DNA of 64,000 nucleotides from positions 794,871-858,870 of the forward strand of contig SIJG01000040.1 in the NCBI GenBank assembly GCA_023374025.1, written 5' to 3'. The translations under genes and the position numbers were made by a program. The stretch comes from Heterodera schachtii. Taxonomy: Eukaryota > Nematoda > Chromadorea > Rhabditida > Heteroderidae. The notes below the pieces were generated by a model that worked only from the letters and a program-made list of their open reading frames with translations, was not told the DNA's origin and did not search any database. This document shows, one piece after another, positions 24,770 through 38,470 of the stretch; within the stretch, counting starts at the first letter, position 1, and every line of letters begins with the position of its first letter.

Positions 24770-27700
24770 ATGGTTTGGCCTATCAAAAAGTTCACTCTTT
24801 AAAATGGCCGCAAATTTGAATGCTCAGTCAAGTGTGACATATCACTGGAGTACTCAACATGGTATCGTTTCAGCACATCATCGGTGGCATCATCATTAGC
24901 ATACTGTACAAATTTGCTTACGGTAGCCTGGCCACAGGACGTCTCTTCACCGGTCAACAGCTCATGAATGGTTGCAATAAGGCCACAAGTGCGAAACCAC
25001 AACGATGTTTTTAGCTGTAATTAATAAAATTTAATTAAGATTGTATGTTGCCATAAAAAGCCAATTTTTAGTTCCGGTTACGGTATGAGATTTCAAAATT
25101 TTGTGAAATTTAGAGATTTGCCCAAAAACTCGGCATTTTAAATATAAATATATTTTAGGAATATTTCTTAGCAAATTTTACTCGCACATTTTTTGTCCAA
25201 CAGCCGGGTTTTACAGTTTATTACCGTAAGTGGCAATAATTACCGTTAGGGCTTTTGACCCCATACCGCCAAGCTTGGGGTTTACAGTTAATTACCGTAA
25301 GCAACACCAATTACCGTTTTGATTCGCTTTTAAAATGTGACGGAGTGCGTTCTCGACAACAAAACTGCAATCCTTTTCTTCCTGGGGCCGTTGTGATCTT
25401 TCGCTGTCAATTAAATGCAATAATCTAAAAATGAAAGAAATTATTTGCATGCTTAAGCGATTCTCGGGAATCTCGGTCTCTAGTCCCGTGACTCGAGAAA
25501 TTCAGGATTTTAATTTTGTCTCAATTACTGGGATAAATTTTCGATATCGAATGGGCCAGAAAGTCTTTGGTTTATCGGTTTTGGTCTCACAAATCAGTCT
25601 CGGGATCAAATCTCGGTCTCAAGACTCTTACAAAATTTTCGGTCTCAATAAACAGCATATGCTTGATTTTTAAGGACACCTGTGTTGAAAAGGTGAGCGC
25701 TGTCGCTAATTTAAAACCACCAAAACTATTTGCTTGTAAAATTTCAAAAATTTCGATGTCTTACAAAAAATTAGGGTCAAAAAACACAAAATCCTGGATT
25801 TTCAAATATTTTTTCCATAATTTGGAGCAAAATATGAATATTTTTATTAAAAATTTTAATTTTGATGTTTTTGAATAAAAACTCTGTCAGCATTATTGAA
25901 TGTACTGTTTCAAAAACGCCAAAACTAATGTTCCATTCAAAACAGATATAAATTTTGGAACCACGACAGTAGTCAAAGACCGGACCGGTCTTTAACTAGT
26001 CACGACCGAAATAATATTTAAAATATTTTCAATTATTAATATTATTTTTAATAATTAACTGCACTTTATTAACCCACATTTTGTTGTAAACAGGCAAATA
26101 ATTAAGGTCAATTAGTGGAAAATGTTCTTTTAATTTCGTTGTTTCCATGAAGCCAAGTTTGACAGAACAAATTTTGTAAAACTGTATAAATGAATTTATA
26201 AAATTATATTATTTTTTATAATAATATTTAAAAAAACAATTTTTATTTTAAATACCTCGCCAAATCCCGGCTCAACGTTTATGTAAGTGTTGTGATGGTT
26301 TGGGTTACCATCAAGTAATAAACTGGCTGTATGAACAGTTCGTTTGAACGGTGAAGCAAAAACTTTGTCAATTTTTTCAGTTTTGAAACTGAATTTACGG
26401 GGAAATTTAAAATTATTCATTTTAATATCAAATAGAAAATTTATTTTTTTCTTTATGAAAAATTACGGAATTTGTACAAAATTTGAATTTAGAAAAATGA
26501 AATGGTCACAAAAAGGCATAAAGATTGTGAAATTCACTAAACTAATTTTTATAATATACGCTCTAAAAATTATAAACGGATTTAAATTTGCTTTTGGTAT
26601 ATAAAATTTAAAAAATGTTTATGAAAAAGTACAGAAATTGTACAAATTTTAATTTAGAAAAAAAAACGCTCACAAAAATGCAAAAGATTATGAAATTCAC
26701 TAAACTAATCTGTTATATAAAACCCACTGTAAAAGTTATAAAAAAAAAAATTAAATTTATTTTTGTCAGATAAAATCCGCAAAAAATTTAGATAATTAAA
26801 TTTTTTTACCGTTTTCCGAGTTCTTTCGCTTGTTCAATGCCTCTTTTGGACAAAGGCGTGTCTTGCTGGTCCAATTCATTTAAATTATTGCCCCAATCAG
26901 ATATGTTGTCAAGCCGTTCAGCATGGCGAACAAGCCATAATGTTTGGCGAACAATTGGGCGTTGTTCTGGGGATTTTTTTAATGAAAATTTAATTAAAAT
27001 TGCGAAAAATTTGATAATTTATGAAAAAAAAAAATTAAGATTTGTGCTCGACTAAGATTGATGGGAAAAATCGGGGACCGGAGGATATTCGAGGCGATTT
27101 GGAGGTGTAAATTTTCAGGGATTGGTCCAAAAATTTCCGAAAGGATTGGTCTAAAAATTTTCGGTTTTAGAGTCCACAATTAGTAAAGATTAGGGTTGAA
27201 TGAAAAGTCGGGGTCATTTTGATGGGAACTGTTGTGAGACCGAAATAACGGAGGCCTAGGTATAAATAAAAATTTGGAGGTGTCAGTTTTCAGGGATTTG
27301 TCGAATTTCCAGATTCCGGGGTCCACAATTAATATTATTTTATTATTAATTTATTTTTTATTATTTTAATTTGCCTATTGTCCAATATTGCTGCACATCT
27401 TTTGTGTCTTCATCTGTCATCGTAATTTGAATGTTGCGCAACTCATGTTCAATTAAGTCCAATGATTGCAAAAAATCCATGTATGTGTACGATATACCGT
27501 AATCCTTAAATTTTTTTATTATTTTGGAGGAATCATTCCATTAAAATTTTCGAAGTTTAAAAACATTGTTTAATAATGAATAAAATCAAAAAAGATATCG
27601 ATAATCTTGAAAAAACCGATAATATTACAAAAATTGTATCTAATTTTAACATTATATCCTTGTTTAAAAAAATTTAACAGGTAATTAAAAAGCACCAAAA

Positions 27701-30430
27701 TTCTAAAAATAATAAAAATATCAATTAATTCAAAAAATTAAATTTTAAATGCTAAATAATTTAATTATTAAATTTAAATTAATTTTACTTTTTCGGTACA
27801 TTTGTCACAGAATTCCTCTTTTTCCTTCAACTGATATCGAATATTCTTAAGCACAGCATCATAAATTCCCATTTTTTCTTCATATCGAACCAAATCGAGC
27901 AGTTTTTTGCGCACTTCTAACTCTCGTAAAATCTAAAAAAAAATTATTACTTACATTTTTTTTAGTCTATTACAGGAGGGTTTCTATTTTATTATTTTGT
28001 TGGAAAAATCGTCACAAAATTAAGCCTTCATTTAAATTTCTCCCGTCAGATTTTTTCTTACTTTTCTCAAAATCAACAAAGATTAACATCCTTCAGAAAA
28101 AATTTTCAAAAATTTGTCCAGATTCGAAAAAGCTATAACCAACCATCCAATACAAAAATTTGTATATTTTTTTTAAAACAAGAAATTTATCTTTTGAAAA
28201 TTTTCAGACTATCAGCTGTCAAATGGTATCAAAAGTATTAAATTTTGTCAACTTTGAGCAAAAGTTATGGTAATTATTTGGTAAACACCCTAATTAGTGA
28301 TTTTTACTAAACCACTTAGCAACATAAATTTCGACTAAATTTTAAAAAAATCCGACGCCGCCTTGCGGCACCTTCGGATACAAAAACCCCTGGGGCTAAT
28401 TAATAATGACTTTGCTAATATTTTGCCGATGCTCCGCTTCGGTGGAAAGAAATTTGGCCAGAAAATAACGTGCAATTGTGACATTTTGTGCTTGGTGAAT
28501 TTGTGAAATTGCACTCATTTTCATTTTCGGTTGATATGCCTTGTATGAGCTGATTTTTTTGTGCTAAATTTTAAAGAAAAAGTATGAAAACTGAGTTTTA
28601 TGTATAAATAAAATCGAGCCAAAAATTCTAAAAAAAATATTTTTAAATTGTCATTAAAAACGATGAAAATTTTTGAATTTTTCTATGCTTTTTTATATCT
28701 AATAATAATATTATTAAATCGATTTTTAAAAAGTGTTTTTTTTTTATTTTGATTTAAATAAATTAGAAATTTTGTCTTTATTTATGATTCCATAATTTTT
28801 TACTGGAAAATTTCCGAAAAAAGTGTCAAATTGGCCAACAATTAAAATCAAACAAATTATTTACATGAAAGGCAGCTTGAACTTGGCCGCTCTCTTCAAC
28901 TGCAATTTCCTTTTCTTTGTTCAATTTCTCATTCCATTCATTTATTTTTGCTTGGAATTCTTTGAAAAATTGTAAAAAATTTCCTAAAATAAAAATAATT
29001 ATTTATAAAAAAAATTTAATTACCATTAATGCAATGCTTTTTGTCCAAAATCCATGAAATCAGATTTTGTTCATCAATTTTGACGTTTTCACGATAATAA
29101 GCATCATGGCATTGAACAAATTTTGCCGCATCCAGAACTCCGAAACTCATAAAAATGGTAAAAAAAATATTATATAAATTTTATTAAAATATAATTTTTA
29201 ATTAAATAAAAATGCGGTACGGCATTTTTTTCAATAAATTAATTTAAAAATTTTATGATTTTTATTACTTATTGTCAGTCGATGTTCCTCCATAACCCTT
29301 TGGACTTGTTGGACTTGCTGTTGTGTTAAACACAACAAAAGTTGCGATTATGCACTCAATTAGAATAAATTTTAGCAAAAACATTTTTATAATTTGGCTT
29401 AATTATTTTAGCATAATTATGTTTTTTTTTAATTATTATTAATTTATAATTGTTTCTATAGCAATATCCCTTCACTATTCTTCATATCGTTTTATATTCT
29501 ATTTTATTTAAAAATGAATAAAGAATTATGGATTTTTTGTCATTACCGGATTCGTCACGACGGCATTAAAAAACAATTTTCTAAAATTTTTCGGCTAGGC
29601 CTTTAAATACACGTTATAAATTATTGCATCATCTCCATGAAATACATTATTTTATCATAAATATTATCCATGGAAATCATTATTTTATCACGTTACAATT
29701 TTTTTTAATTGGATTAGGTGTCCAATAATATTTAAATTTAATTAATATTGATGCCATTTTGGCAACAAAAATACCATTGGCATAATCGAAAAATTTAGTA
29801 TCTTCTTAAAAAATTTTATGTATGTGGTATTGGCAGGTACTAAGTTTTTTAAATACGACGTTACGACTAAATTTTTGCCAAAAATGTCGGGATTTTTGGG
29901 GGAAAAATATGTAAAATAAATAAACTTTGTCGATTTTCTGGGATACCTCCTGTTGGGCCCGAAATTTCCAATTACCGAGCAACAACCCCTGCCTTAAATT
30001 AGACCCGAAAAATCTGGGGAAAATAGGCATTTGGCCTAAAAATGAAGTACATACCATAGTTCATTTTAAAATTCGACATTGTTGTCTTAATTGGTTTTAT
30101 TTTCAAATAAAAACACAGAAAGACAATTTGATTTAAAAAACAAATAGAAATCGTAAAATGATCGCCATGTAAATTTAAATTAATTAATTTGTATAAAAAT
30201 GTGTGTTTTAACGACATCGCAAAATTTGGTTAGATTTTTTCAACAAATTCTTTCCCATTTGTGGCACCGTTCCGTTTGGCATTATTCATTTGGCTAATTG
30301 GCATTTTCCCTCGTCGTCGATCAATTTCTGCTTGAATGTCCTCCAGGCTTTTGTTCTTCGTTTCCGGCATGAATTTTGCCGCAAATGCAATGAACAGAAC
30401 GGACAGTGCGGTGAACACGAAGAACACATA
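24770..30430. repeat. Left arm of a large inverted duplication
   Basis: This segment is a diverged inverse copy of 38471-44320. All 11 histidine-phosphatase exons, their intron positions and phases, the promoter region and part of the last glucose-transporter exon match. Exon lengths agree pairwise (e.g. 122, 119, 144, 130, 157, 133, 104 and 110 bp). The inner breakpoint is at about 30430, inside the glucose-transporter exon, where the two copies start to match at the codon for Tyr in DEYVFF. Confidence 0.9.
24799..29384 (-). pseudogene. Histidine phosphatase (phosphoglycerate-mutase-like), left copy, frameshifted
   Basis: Exons on the minus strand: 29269-29384 (signal peptide, MFLLKFILIECIIATFVVF), 29024-29145, 28865-28983, 28411-28563, 27789-27932, 27375-27504, 26810-26966, 26256-26388, 26078-26181, 25315-25424 and 24799-25014. 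The phosphatase domain begins in exon 7 with LWLVRHAERLDN (catalytic His in RHAER) and continues with FASPFKRTVHTA. In the last exon the second catalytic motif reads VVVSH, and then one extra T shifts the frame. The last exon is 216 bp here against 215 bp in the right copy, and the shifted frame stops soon after. The lost tail would read CGLIATIHELLTG. Either this copy is a recent pseudogene or the base is an assembly error. Intron 6 has a GC donor. Confidence 0.8.
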
Positions 30431-33400
30431 CTCATCCAGAACGGACTGAAAGATTTTTTTTTGTTTTCTTAAAATTTTCAAGGGCCCCAGACCCTTGGCT
30501 TCGGGGGAGGGGCGACTGAAACCAAAAATCTGATTATTAGCGGTGGTATTTTTTAGAAATCCCGAATTAGAAAGTGTATTTTTGCAGGAATTTGTAGCCG
30601 TTTTTCGACAAAAATGATTATTTTCGCCATTTTGGTTTTTTTTTTTTTTTTTTAGTAAATTTCGAAAAATTATCCTATAAAAATGAGAAATTCCATGAGA
30701 ATAATTCATTGGCTAAGATTTTTGAAATTTATGTTCACAAATGAAAAATTGTGCCCCTGAAAAACATAAATTTATTAAATTTTTTTAAAATAAAAAATAG
30801 TTGAAAATAATGAAGACTTTACATAAGGAATTGAATTACGGTAATAAAATTCGTCTACTGTACGCAAACATACATTAAGCATTGGAAAGAAGAAACCAAC
30901 AATGGCATTTGAGCCCCAATTGGAAAGGACAGCAATTGAATTGGCATTGCCACGAGCGTTCAATGGAAAGATTTCATTAACAAAAAACCATGGAATCGAG
31001 CCTAAATAGCTTTTTTTTTAAATTATGTTGAATATAAATATTAGTGTTTTTGGTTTATTTATTTTTTAATTTTTTAAAATTTTAAATTTAACGGTATGAC
31101 CGAAATTAAAACAATTTAGTTCAAAATTAATAGATTCTAATAGGATCCGGTCTCTCGTTAATTAATTTAGTGCTATTTGATATTGTTTTTTTGCTGTAAA
31201 ATCTGGTCTCACATTTAATTAATTAACAAATAATTAATTGAATTTAAATTAACTAATGATTTAATTAAGTTTAATTGATTAATTAATTAATGACCTGGCC
31301 CAATTGCCGCCGAAATGACAAAAAGCAGAACAAATAAAATGGAAAAATATGAAAACCATTGAACTGACTGAAAAGCAAATATTTAAATTTAATTATTTTT
31401 TAAACAAAAAGCCACCTTTGAAATAAGCATTGATATAGCGACAAAAGCGCTTGACAAAAGCAGGCCAACGAGGCCAGTAATGTGCAAAGTTCGACGCCCA
31501 AGGCGTTCCACCTGAAATTCAAAGGGTAGGCTTCTTAATTAGGGCTAGAGGGCTGTAAAAAGGGAGTCCCTTTTCAAGGACACATAAAATGAATGATGTT
31601 TTTTCAAGGACATCATTAGCAGCGGTCTAATTAAGGTGTTAATGGGTGATTGGGCACACGCAAAAATAGAGCCCTTTTTCAAGGGCGCGAAAGTGATTTA
31701 TTTCAAGGAATTAAATTAGGTCCGTCCACAGTCCTTGAATATAAACACATTTTTAAGGGCGCCTCTAAACCATATGCATTGAAATGATTTGTTTCAAAAA
31801 AAAAGCGAACCAAAACGACGGACACAAAAGTCATTAGCACATTCACGGCTCCCATTGTAATAGTGGCCACATCTGGCCCTAAATGGTTTTATAATGAATT
31901 TTCATAATTTAGGGTTTTCATGAAATTACATTGTCCTTGAAGTCCGGCACTTTTGAAAATGTCATATGAATAGAACATAGCTGAAAAACAAAAAAAAATG
32001 TAATTAAATTGAGGAAATTAATTTCCGATTTTTATTATTATAAAATCATAGGGATCAATTACACTTTTTAATATAGGTTTGATCAAAACAATCTGATCGG
32101 ATAAGGTTTGATCAAATATTTTGTAAAATTGTGGCGGGCCGATTCTGTTGTTTTTTTTTGGCTAGGTTCGATAATTTAGGTAAAACTAAAGCCAAATTTC
32201 AAATTCAGACAATTTCGACGTTTTTGTTTTATCCTCGGTTTCAAAATTCAAAAAAATCAGGCTACCACTATTTTTTCACTAATTAGTCAATTAAGAAACA
32301 AAACAACACCTGCGTTGATGCCGCTCAACTGTTGGGACAACATCATGAACACGGCCAACACGAGGGGCCACAACAACGGGGCACGGAACATGGCACGCAT
32401 GCTCAATTGGGGATGGGCACGGCTTGCAATCGCTTCTTCATTGATCTGCTCCAACTCGGCATGGACCTGATTGGCACATTTTAAAAAATTAGTTGAAAAT
32501 CTTTGAAAACGAATTTATTAATTCAATAAAGTAATAATTTAAGGCCCTCATAATTTTACGGATCCAGTTCCCAAGGGAGTAAAAAATTTTAAATACAAAA
32601 AAAAAAACGAAAAAATTGACTGAAAACATTTTCCAGCGGGTAACCCTCAAGCCACAAAAAAATCGAAAATCCTGGGACCCTCCCTTTGGTCTTTTTCTTA
32701 GCATCCATAAAAAAATTTCCCTGCGGCGCCTGTTGGCCCATATTAGGCTCTACATCACTGTTTGGAATTTTTCTAAAAATTTTTAAATGGAAAAATGGAC
32801 TAAAATATTTTTGCAGCTGGTATCCCTCAAGCCCTATGGTCTTTATCTTAGCAATCAAAAAAAAAATTTTTTTTCCCGGCCTCTCCTGTTGGCCCTGATT
32901 GAGGCCACCTCTCCATTAGAAATTTTTTAAATTTTGCATCAAATTGTAATTTTAAAAAATTTAAACCCACATCATTGTCTCCCCGGAGCCTTTTCAGATC
33001 ACTCTCCGCCTGATCTTTCCTTCCTTGGACAATCAAACTGTATTTTGGCGACTCAGGACAAAACGGAAGTGCGCACAATTGGAATAACACTGGGACCTGA
33101 AATTTAATTGAAATGAAAATATAATAAAATTTATGTAATTTTAATTATTTTTTTTAAGATTTATTAATTATTTGCCCCGAATTCCACTTTTTCAAATTGA
33201 TCAATTTAAATCATTTATATGTGATCACATTTTGGCACATCCTTTTCCCATGAATAGTTTTTTAACAAAAATATTGAAATCAAGTTTACGGTTTTTTTAA
33301 TGACACATTTTGGAGCGCAGGCTTAAAATATGGCAAAAAAGATGGCACATAATCCCAAAAAATATGGCAAAAGTGATATTATCTGAACCCAGGATTTAAC

Positions 33401-35599
33401 AGACGGATCCGCTGTAATCCCGAAACTTTAATTAAATAAAATTCAAACTTTTTTGAAACATTTACCAGAGTAAATGCAAAAATCAGTGGCCACCGATTTG
33501 TTGTGCCAAAAATTTGTGGAAGCCCAATAATTTGTGAAGCCAGAATTGAAATTGTAATAAACAGTTGATGAAGCGAGCCGATGGAGCCACGCAAATTGTT
33601 TGGTGAAATTTCAATCAAATACATTGGGGACAATCCGCTATTGAGCCCTTCAAATTTTAAAACGAAATTTAATGATTTAATTATAACTAAAATTTAAATT
33701 TAAAAAAAGTTGGAGCTAATTGAAAGAAATTAAAACAAATGCAGAATTGAAGTAAAAGCATGAATTTGTTAGATAAAGCTATTTAATTTTTTCGAGAGAT
33801 TAATTTAAAAAAATTAGGCGTACGTGGCATTTTGTAAAAGTGCCAATTTTTACAGATTTTCCGAAAAAGTTCTCATAACTTTTCTTAAACACAATCCAAT
33901 CAGATAATTTTGGTATCATATGATAGCTTTTCGTTTGCTCTACTAGCCTGAAAATTTTCATAAAATTTTATTCAATTTTTCAAAAAGTTATGGCAATTTT
34001 ATCAACATTTTTGGTTTCAACTTTCTGAAAAATGAATGAAATTTCCTGAAATTTTTCATGCTAGTAAAGCAAATCAAGAGCTATCAATTATTTATATCAA
34101 GATTGTTTTTTAAGTTATGTTTAAGCCAATTATGACCAAAAGCGGACAAAAAATTGGACAAAAATTTCATAAAAATTCATTTAATATTGTTTTAAATTTC
34201 AGTTTTTAATTATTAAAAATTAATTAATATTCGCTGATGACTTACCAACGTTCAGTCCAATAATGAATCGTCCAATGATGATCAAATAATAAACATTCAT
34301 ATATTTTGCCAGTGTCATCAGTGCCGCAGCAATGATCGCTAAGATATTGTTGTACAGAAGTGATTTACGGCGCCCTAATCTGTCCGCAACAGTGCCAACC
34401 ATAATGCCACCAAACATTCCGCCAATGGCAAAAATGCCGACAGCAAATGCCCTGGACAATTAATGAATAAATTAATGGAATGAATTTATTGAATAATAAT
34501 GATAATTTTTCAAAGAATTAGTACAGTTCATTAAATATAAATCGTAAAATTTATTCCACAAACATTCCGCCAACGGCAAAAATGCCGACGGCAAATGCCC
34601 TGAGCAATTGATATACCCTATTCAGAAATTCGAAAAAAAAGGGTTAAAAAAATTTAAAATTCAAAAAAAAAATATATAATAGAGTTGGAAATAAAAAATA
34701 TCTAAATAATCAAAAATTTCAAGTTGAAAACCCCCAAACAGAAATTTTAGCGCCAAATAATTTTCTGTAAAATATTAAAATTAAATAATAAAAATTTCAC
34801 CATGTCGATTCCATCTCTTCCACTGTTATCGGAACCCCTTTCATGTGCTTGTACGATTCAGTGAACCATTCTTTGATTAAGTCGGCTGGAAAATTAAAAA
34901 AAAATATTTAAAATGGCGGGGAAGAAAACCCCCAGTTTTTCTAAATCAAAAATTTAAAAAAAATTACTACTAAAAAAAAAATTTTCAAAAAATGTAAAAA
35001 AAAATAGAATTACAAATGACCCTTTATTTGTAAATGCATCATAAAATGCGAAAATCCGAGCCTGGAATATTGATGCAGCCAATGTGATAGCCCATTTGGA
35101 ATGAACTGCCGAAAGCTGCCATAAAAACAGAAAATGCCAAAATGCCGGTGAGTCGGCCATCCTGCAAAAATATAAAATAAATATATTGCCGTATTTCCTA
35201 AAATACACCCCCCCCCCCTAAATTAGAGCCCCCCCCCCTCCCTGAAATAAAGCCTCACTTTAGAGGGGGGTTGAAAAATAGACCCCCTGAATTAGAGCCC
35301 CACCCCTTGAAATAAAGCCACCGCCCCTCCCCTAAATTTGAGCCCTCCCCTGAATTAAAGCCCCCCTTTTGAGGCGGTTTAAAAAGAGACCCCCCCCCCC
35401 TGAAACAAAGCCCCACTTTAGAGGGGGTTGAAATAGACATCCCCCCCCCCCTAAAACTAGATCCCCCCCAGGAACAAAGCCCCCGAGGGCTTGCTCTATT
35501 TTAGGAAATACTGTAAATTAATTTAATTTAATAATTACTTTATTTTGAAATGCGTGCCCATTCTGTGACGTTGAAATTGAAGAAGGTGTTGATGGACAT
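30230..35599 (-). CDS. Facilitative glucose transporter (GLUT/SLC2, major facilitator superfamily)
   Basis: Thirteen exons on the minus strand, all phases compatible: 35570-35599 (start exon, least certain), 35062-35161, 34801-34885, 34246-34451, 33466-33647, 32971-33096, 32310-32466, 31930-31980, 31811-31878, 31416-31511, 31295-31367, 30874-31001 and 30230-30445. The total is 505 codons, normal for the family. GLUT hallmarks appear in order: DGRLTG at the start of TM1; ADRLGRRKS after TM2; GLNVGLNSGLSPMY in TM4; CPESPKY in the central loop; QQLSGINA in TM7; VERLGRRTL; GPGSIPWF in TM10; and MPETKNKSLEDIQ at the C-terminus. These proteins carry hexoses across the plasma membrane by facilitated diffusion. 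It is closest in outline to nematode FGT-1-type transporters. Intron 2 has a GC donor (35061-35060). Confidence 0.92.
33822..34165. mobile_element. Putative foldback element in a transporter intron
   Basis: The left side has CTCATAACTTTTCTTAAACA and TTGGTATCATATGATAGC. The right side has the inverse sense (AGAGCTATCAATTATTTATATC, AAGTTATGTTTAAGCC). Inner phrases such as TTGGTATCAT...AGCTTTTCG...CTCTA match the foldback family at 44981-45366, 48541-49015 and 53229-53587. Confidence 0.55.
34556..34612. repeat. Partial copy of a glucose-transporter exon inside the next intron
   Basis: The words AACATTCCGCCAACGGCAAA and AATGCCGACGGCAAATGCCC repeat, with few changes, the sequence at about 34413-34460 that codes for AFAVGIFAIGGMFG, including its acceptor region. 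The copy is about 50 bp long and lies about 150 bp upstream of the genuine exon in transcript sense. Confidence 0.8.
35187..35516. mobile_element. MITE-like element with GC-rich interior (CCGTATTTCCTAAAATA ends)
   Basis: The left end CCGTATTTCCTAAAATA and the right end TATTTTAGGAAATACTG are inverse copies. The interior is a C-rich degenerate repeat of CCCCCTGAAATAAAGCC, AATTAGAGCCCC and TTTAGAGGGGG. A second member with the same ends is at 61117-61249. It lies inside the first intron of the glucose transporter. Confidence 0.75.
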
Positions 35600-38470
35600 T
35601 TTGGAATCATTTAATTTGGCGTTGAGCTCAAAATTTATTGAATAATTAAATTTTTAATTTTAATTGAAATAATTAAATTCATTTTTAATTTGATGAAAAA
35701 TGCGAAAAATGCACAAGTTATTTATATGGAATAAGCAATAAAATGGTATTTGTTAAAGCTATTATGATTTTTGATTTCTTATCATTTTCATTCATTGCAA
35801 TGTGAATAAACCCGCCAATTAATCGCCTTATTTATATAAATATGAAAAAGGCATTCCGATGCCTAAAAAGGCATTAAATTTTGATTGGCAAAGTGTTTGG
35901 TGCCTAATTTTTACAAATATTTTTTATACAAAATATTTTTTTCAATTAATTTCTAAATGAAGGCCAATGAAATTAATTTTATGTGATAAAATATAATTAT
36001 TGTGAAATTTCCTGGAATTAACACATTCCTAACTGTTGTTATCACCAGGAAAATGCTGCGTAAAGAATAAAAAAAAACAAAATCGTACGATTTTTGAAGG
36101 ACAAAAATTTTTGGCCATTTTTTGAACAAAAAAAAAATTTAATTAATTCTTTAAAAAGATAATTAAACATTTATTTACATCAAATAATGTAAAATTAAAG
36201 AGAAAATAATTTAAATAAATATTTTAATTATTGTTATTAATTAAATGACAAAAAAAATATAAAATAATTAAAATAAAATTAATTATTGTCATTAATTAAG
36301 TGACAAATTTAAAAAAAAATTATTTTTTTAATTATTTGTTGAGCATGTAAAGTCCAATTTGACCAAAATTAAATTTTTATCACTTTCAATCGGCTGTTCC
36401 CTAAAGCTCACGAGGTGGGCAAAGTAAAAATTTGATAAAAAAAAAGGTGGCCAAATTTTTGGGGAATTTTCTACGAAAATTTTTATGAGTTGATAAGTCT
36501 CCATTAAATGATTTTTGCATTCACATCATTCAAACAGCATTCATTGTATTGTATGTTGTAGTAAAATGTTGTTATTGACAATAAAATGCGCAGCACGAAA
36601 ACAAATAAAAATAAATTTTTCGGGCTTTTATTTTAGGCAATAATTTGTGTAATAAAATTGGCGTAAAAGTACAATTTTTAAAATTGAAAATTACTAAAAT
36701 GGAAAGAAAAAATAATTTTATTTGAAAATAAACGTTTAAAAAATTAAAATTTTTAATTTGAAAACATACACAAAAATCATTTTTTCACAAGCGATTTATT
36801 GAAAAATGTTTATTCCAGAAAAAAAAAATTCATCCATTAAAAAGAGAGAGAGAAAAAAAACATTAAAATTTATTAAATTTCCGCCAAAAAATTGTAAATT
36901 TTCAAGCATTTTCAACATTTAAATCCTCACTAAATGCCAGGTTTACTCTTAAAATAGTATATTATTAATTAATTAATGCACTTGAGAAATTTGTGCCCCA
37001 TTTTTTGACTTTTAAATTGGGGGTTGGGTTGTGTGTACACAGAACAGGAAATTAGGCGAAAGCATTTAATGAATGATTAATGGATGATTATTGAACACTA
37101 ATTGATGATGTTTTTTTTCGGCTTTTTGTGAAGTGGTCGACAGGACAAACAGTAAATAAATACAATAAAAATATTTTCTGTATTTACCACAGGCACATAA
37201 ATAAATAAAATTGAAGGAAAAGCGACCAAAAAAAAGTAAATAATTATTTGGGTGAAGAGATTCAATTTAAAATTTTTTATTTTTATATGCTAAAAAAAGC
37301 AGAAATCCCATCGACGAGAAGCTGTGTCCGTGGCCTTTGATCGGGACGAAAAGCACATTTTAAATATGTATGTTGATGATTAATAAATCTAAATGTTTTT
37401 TTTTGTTACTGAATAATCTGTAGCATTTTTTTCTTTTTTTTTGTATTACTCATGCCGTCAGAATTGTTTAAAAAAAACTAATAATTTTTGGTCCGCTTAT
37501 GTAATTTAAATTCACCACTTAAAGATGGGCTAGACGACCAAAAATGAAACAATTTGAAAGAAAAATTTTGTTTTCTTCAAAAAATTTAAACTTAAAGCAA
37601 ATTCTCTCTGAGATTACGGCTTTAGTTTAGAAAACCAAAACAAAATTTCTTTTTTATTTAAAAATATATTAATTTTGAATTTTTTAAAAGAAATTTCTAT
37701 TTTTTAGAAATCTTAGCAAATATTATTATTTTTTAAATAAAAAAAATAATATTTAATTGATCTCTTTTTTCCAACAATTTCCTCCCTTAGCTTGTTTTCT
37801 CAGCTTTGCTTTACCAACAGCAGAAATCTGTGCACGTAAAGAGGGATATCGCCTGTTTTTGTATATGGTCCTTTTATGAATATTATCTTATTAGAAAATC
37901 GCATTTTGAGGACTAATAAAAATAAGAAAATCTCATTTTGAAGACAAATAACTTTTTTATCAGCGGTTAAGGAAGAGGAAAATCTGAATCAATTAATAAA
38001 AAATAAAAAAAAATCGGGAACGCTTAGGGCTATTAACGTCCTTATTAATGATGCTTTTTGTATAACGACAATGCATCCTTTTAGGGACCCGAAAATTGTG
38101 GATTCGACATTTGGGGACTTTAATGAAAAAAAATCTTTAGAGGTTTTTTCAAAAATAATGTATTATTTTTCATTTAAATTCACAAATCCCCAAATGTCGG
38201 GTAGCCTTATATGAATTTATTTTCATATTTCCATATTTTGACAGCTCAAATATTGAGTCAGTTAAAGTTTTTTCAACTTTGAAATTCAGTAAATTAAAAT
38301 TTTCATTTTCATTATGTCGATGACGTGTATATATATGTATTTTGTCATTTTTTAAAATGCGTTAGCATTATAAAAAAGCATTTAATATGATTACATATAA
38401 TTATTTTAAAAAATTTTGGATAATAAATTCAATTTTAATGACAATTAAATTTGGATAACAAAGTAATAAT
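35600..38470. other. AT-rich spacer between the two arms
   Basis: Upstream flank of the glucose transporter. No gene could be supported in about 2.9 kb. The stretch 38200-38430 is an inverse copy of about 23720-24010. The boundary with the right arm is at about 38470. Confidence 0.6.

Noticed and set aside
37290..37370. Slightly GC-richer patch that could be an exon
   Set aside because: No frame of useful length, no splice signals that fit and no recognisable peptide.
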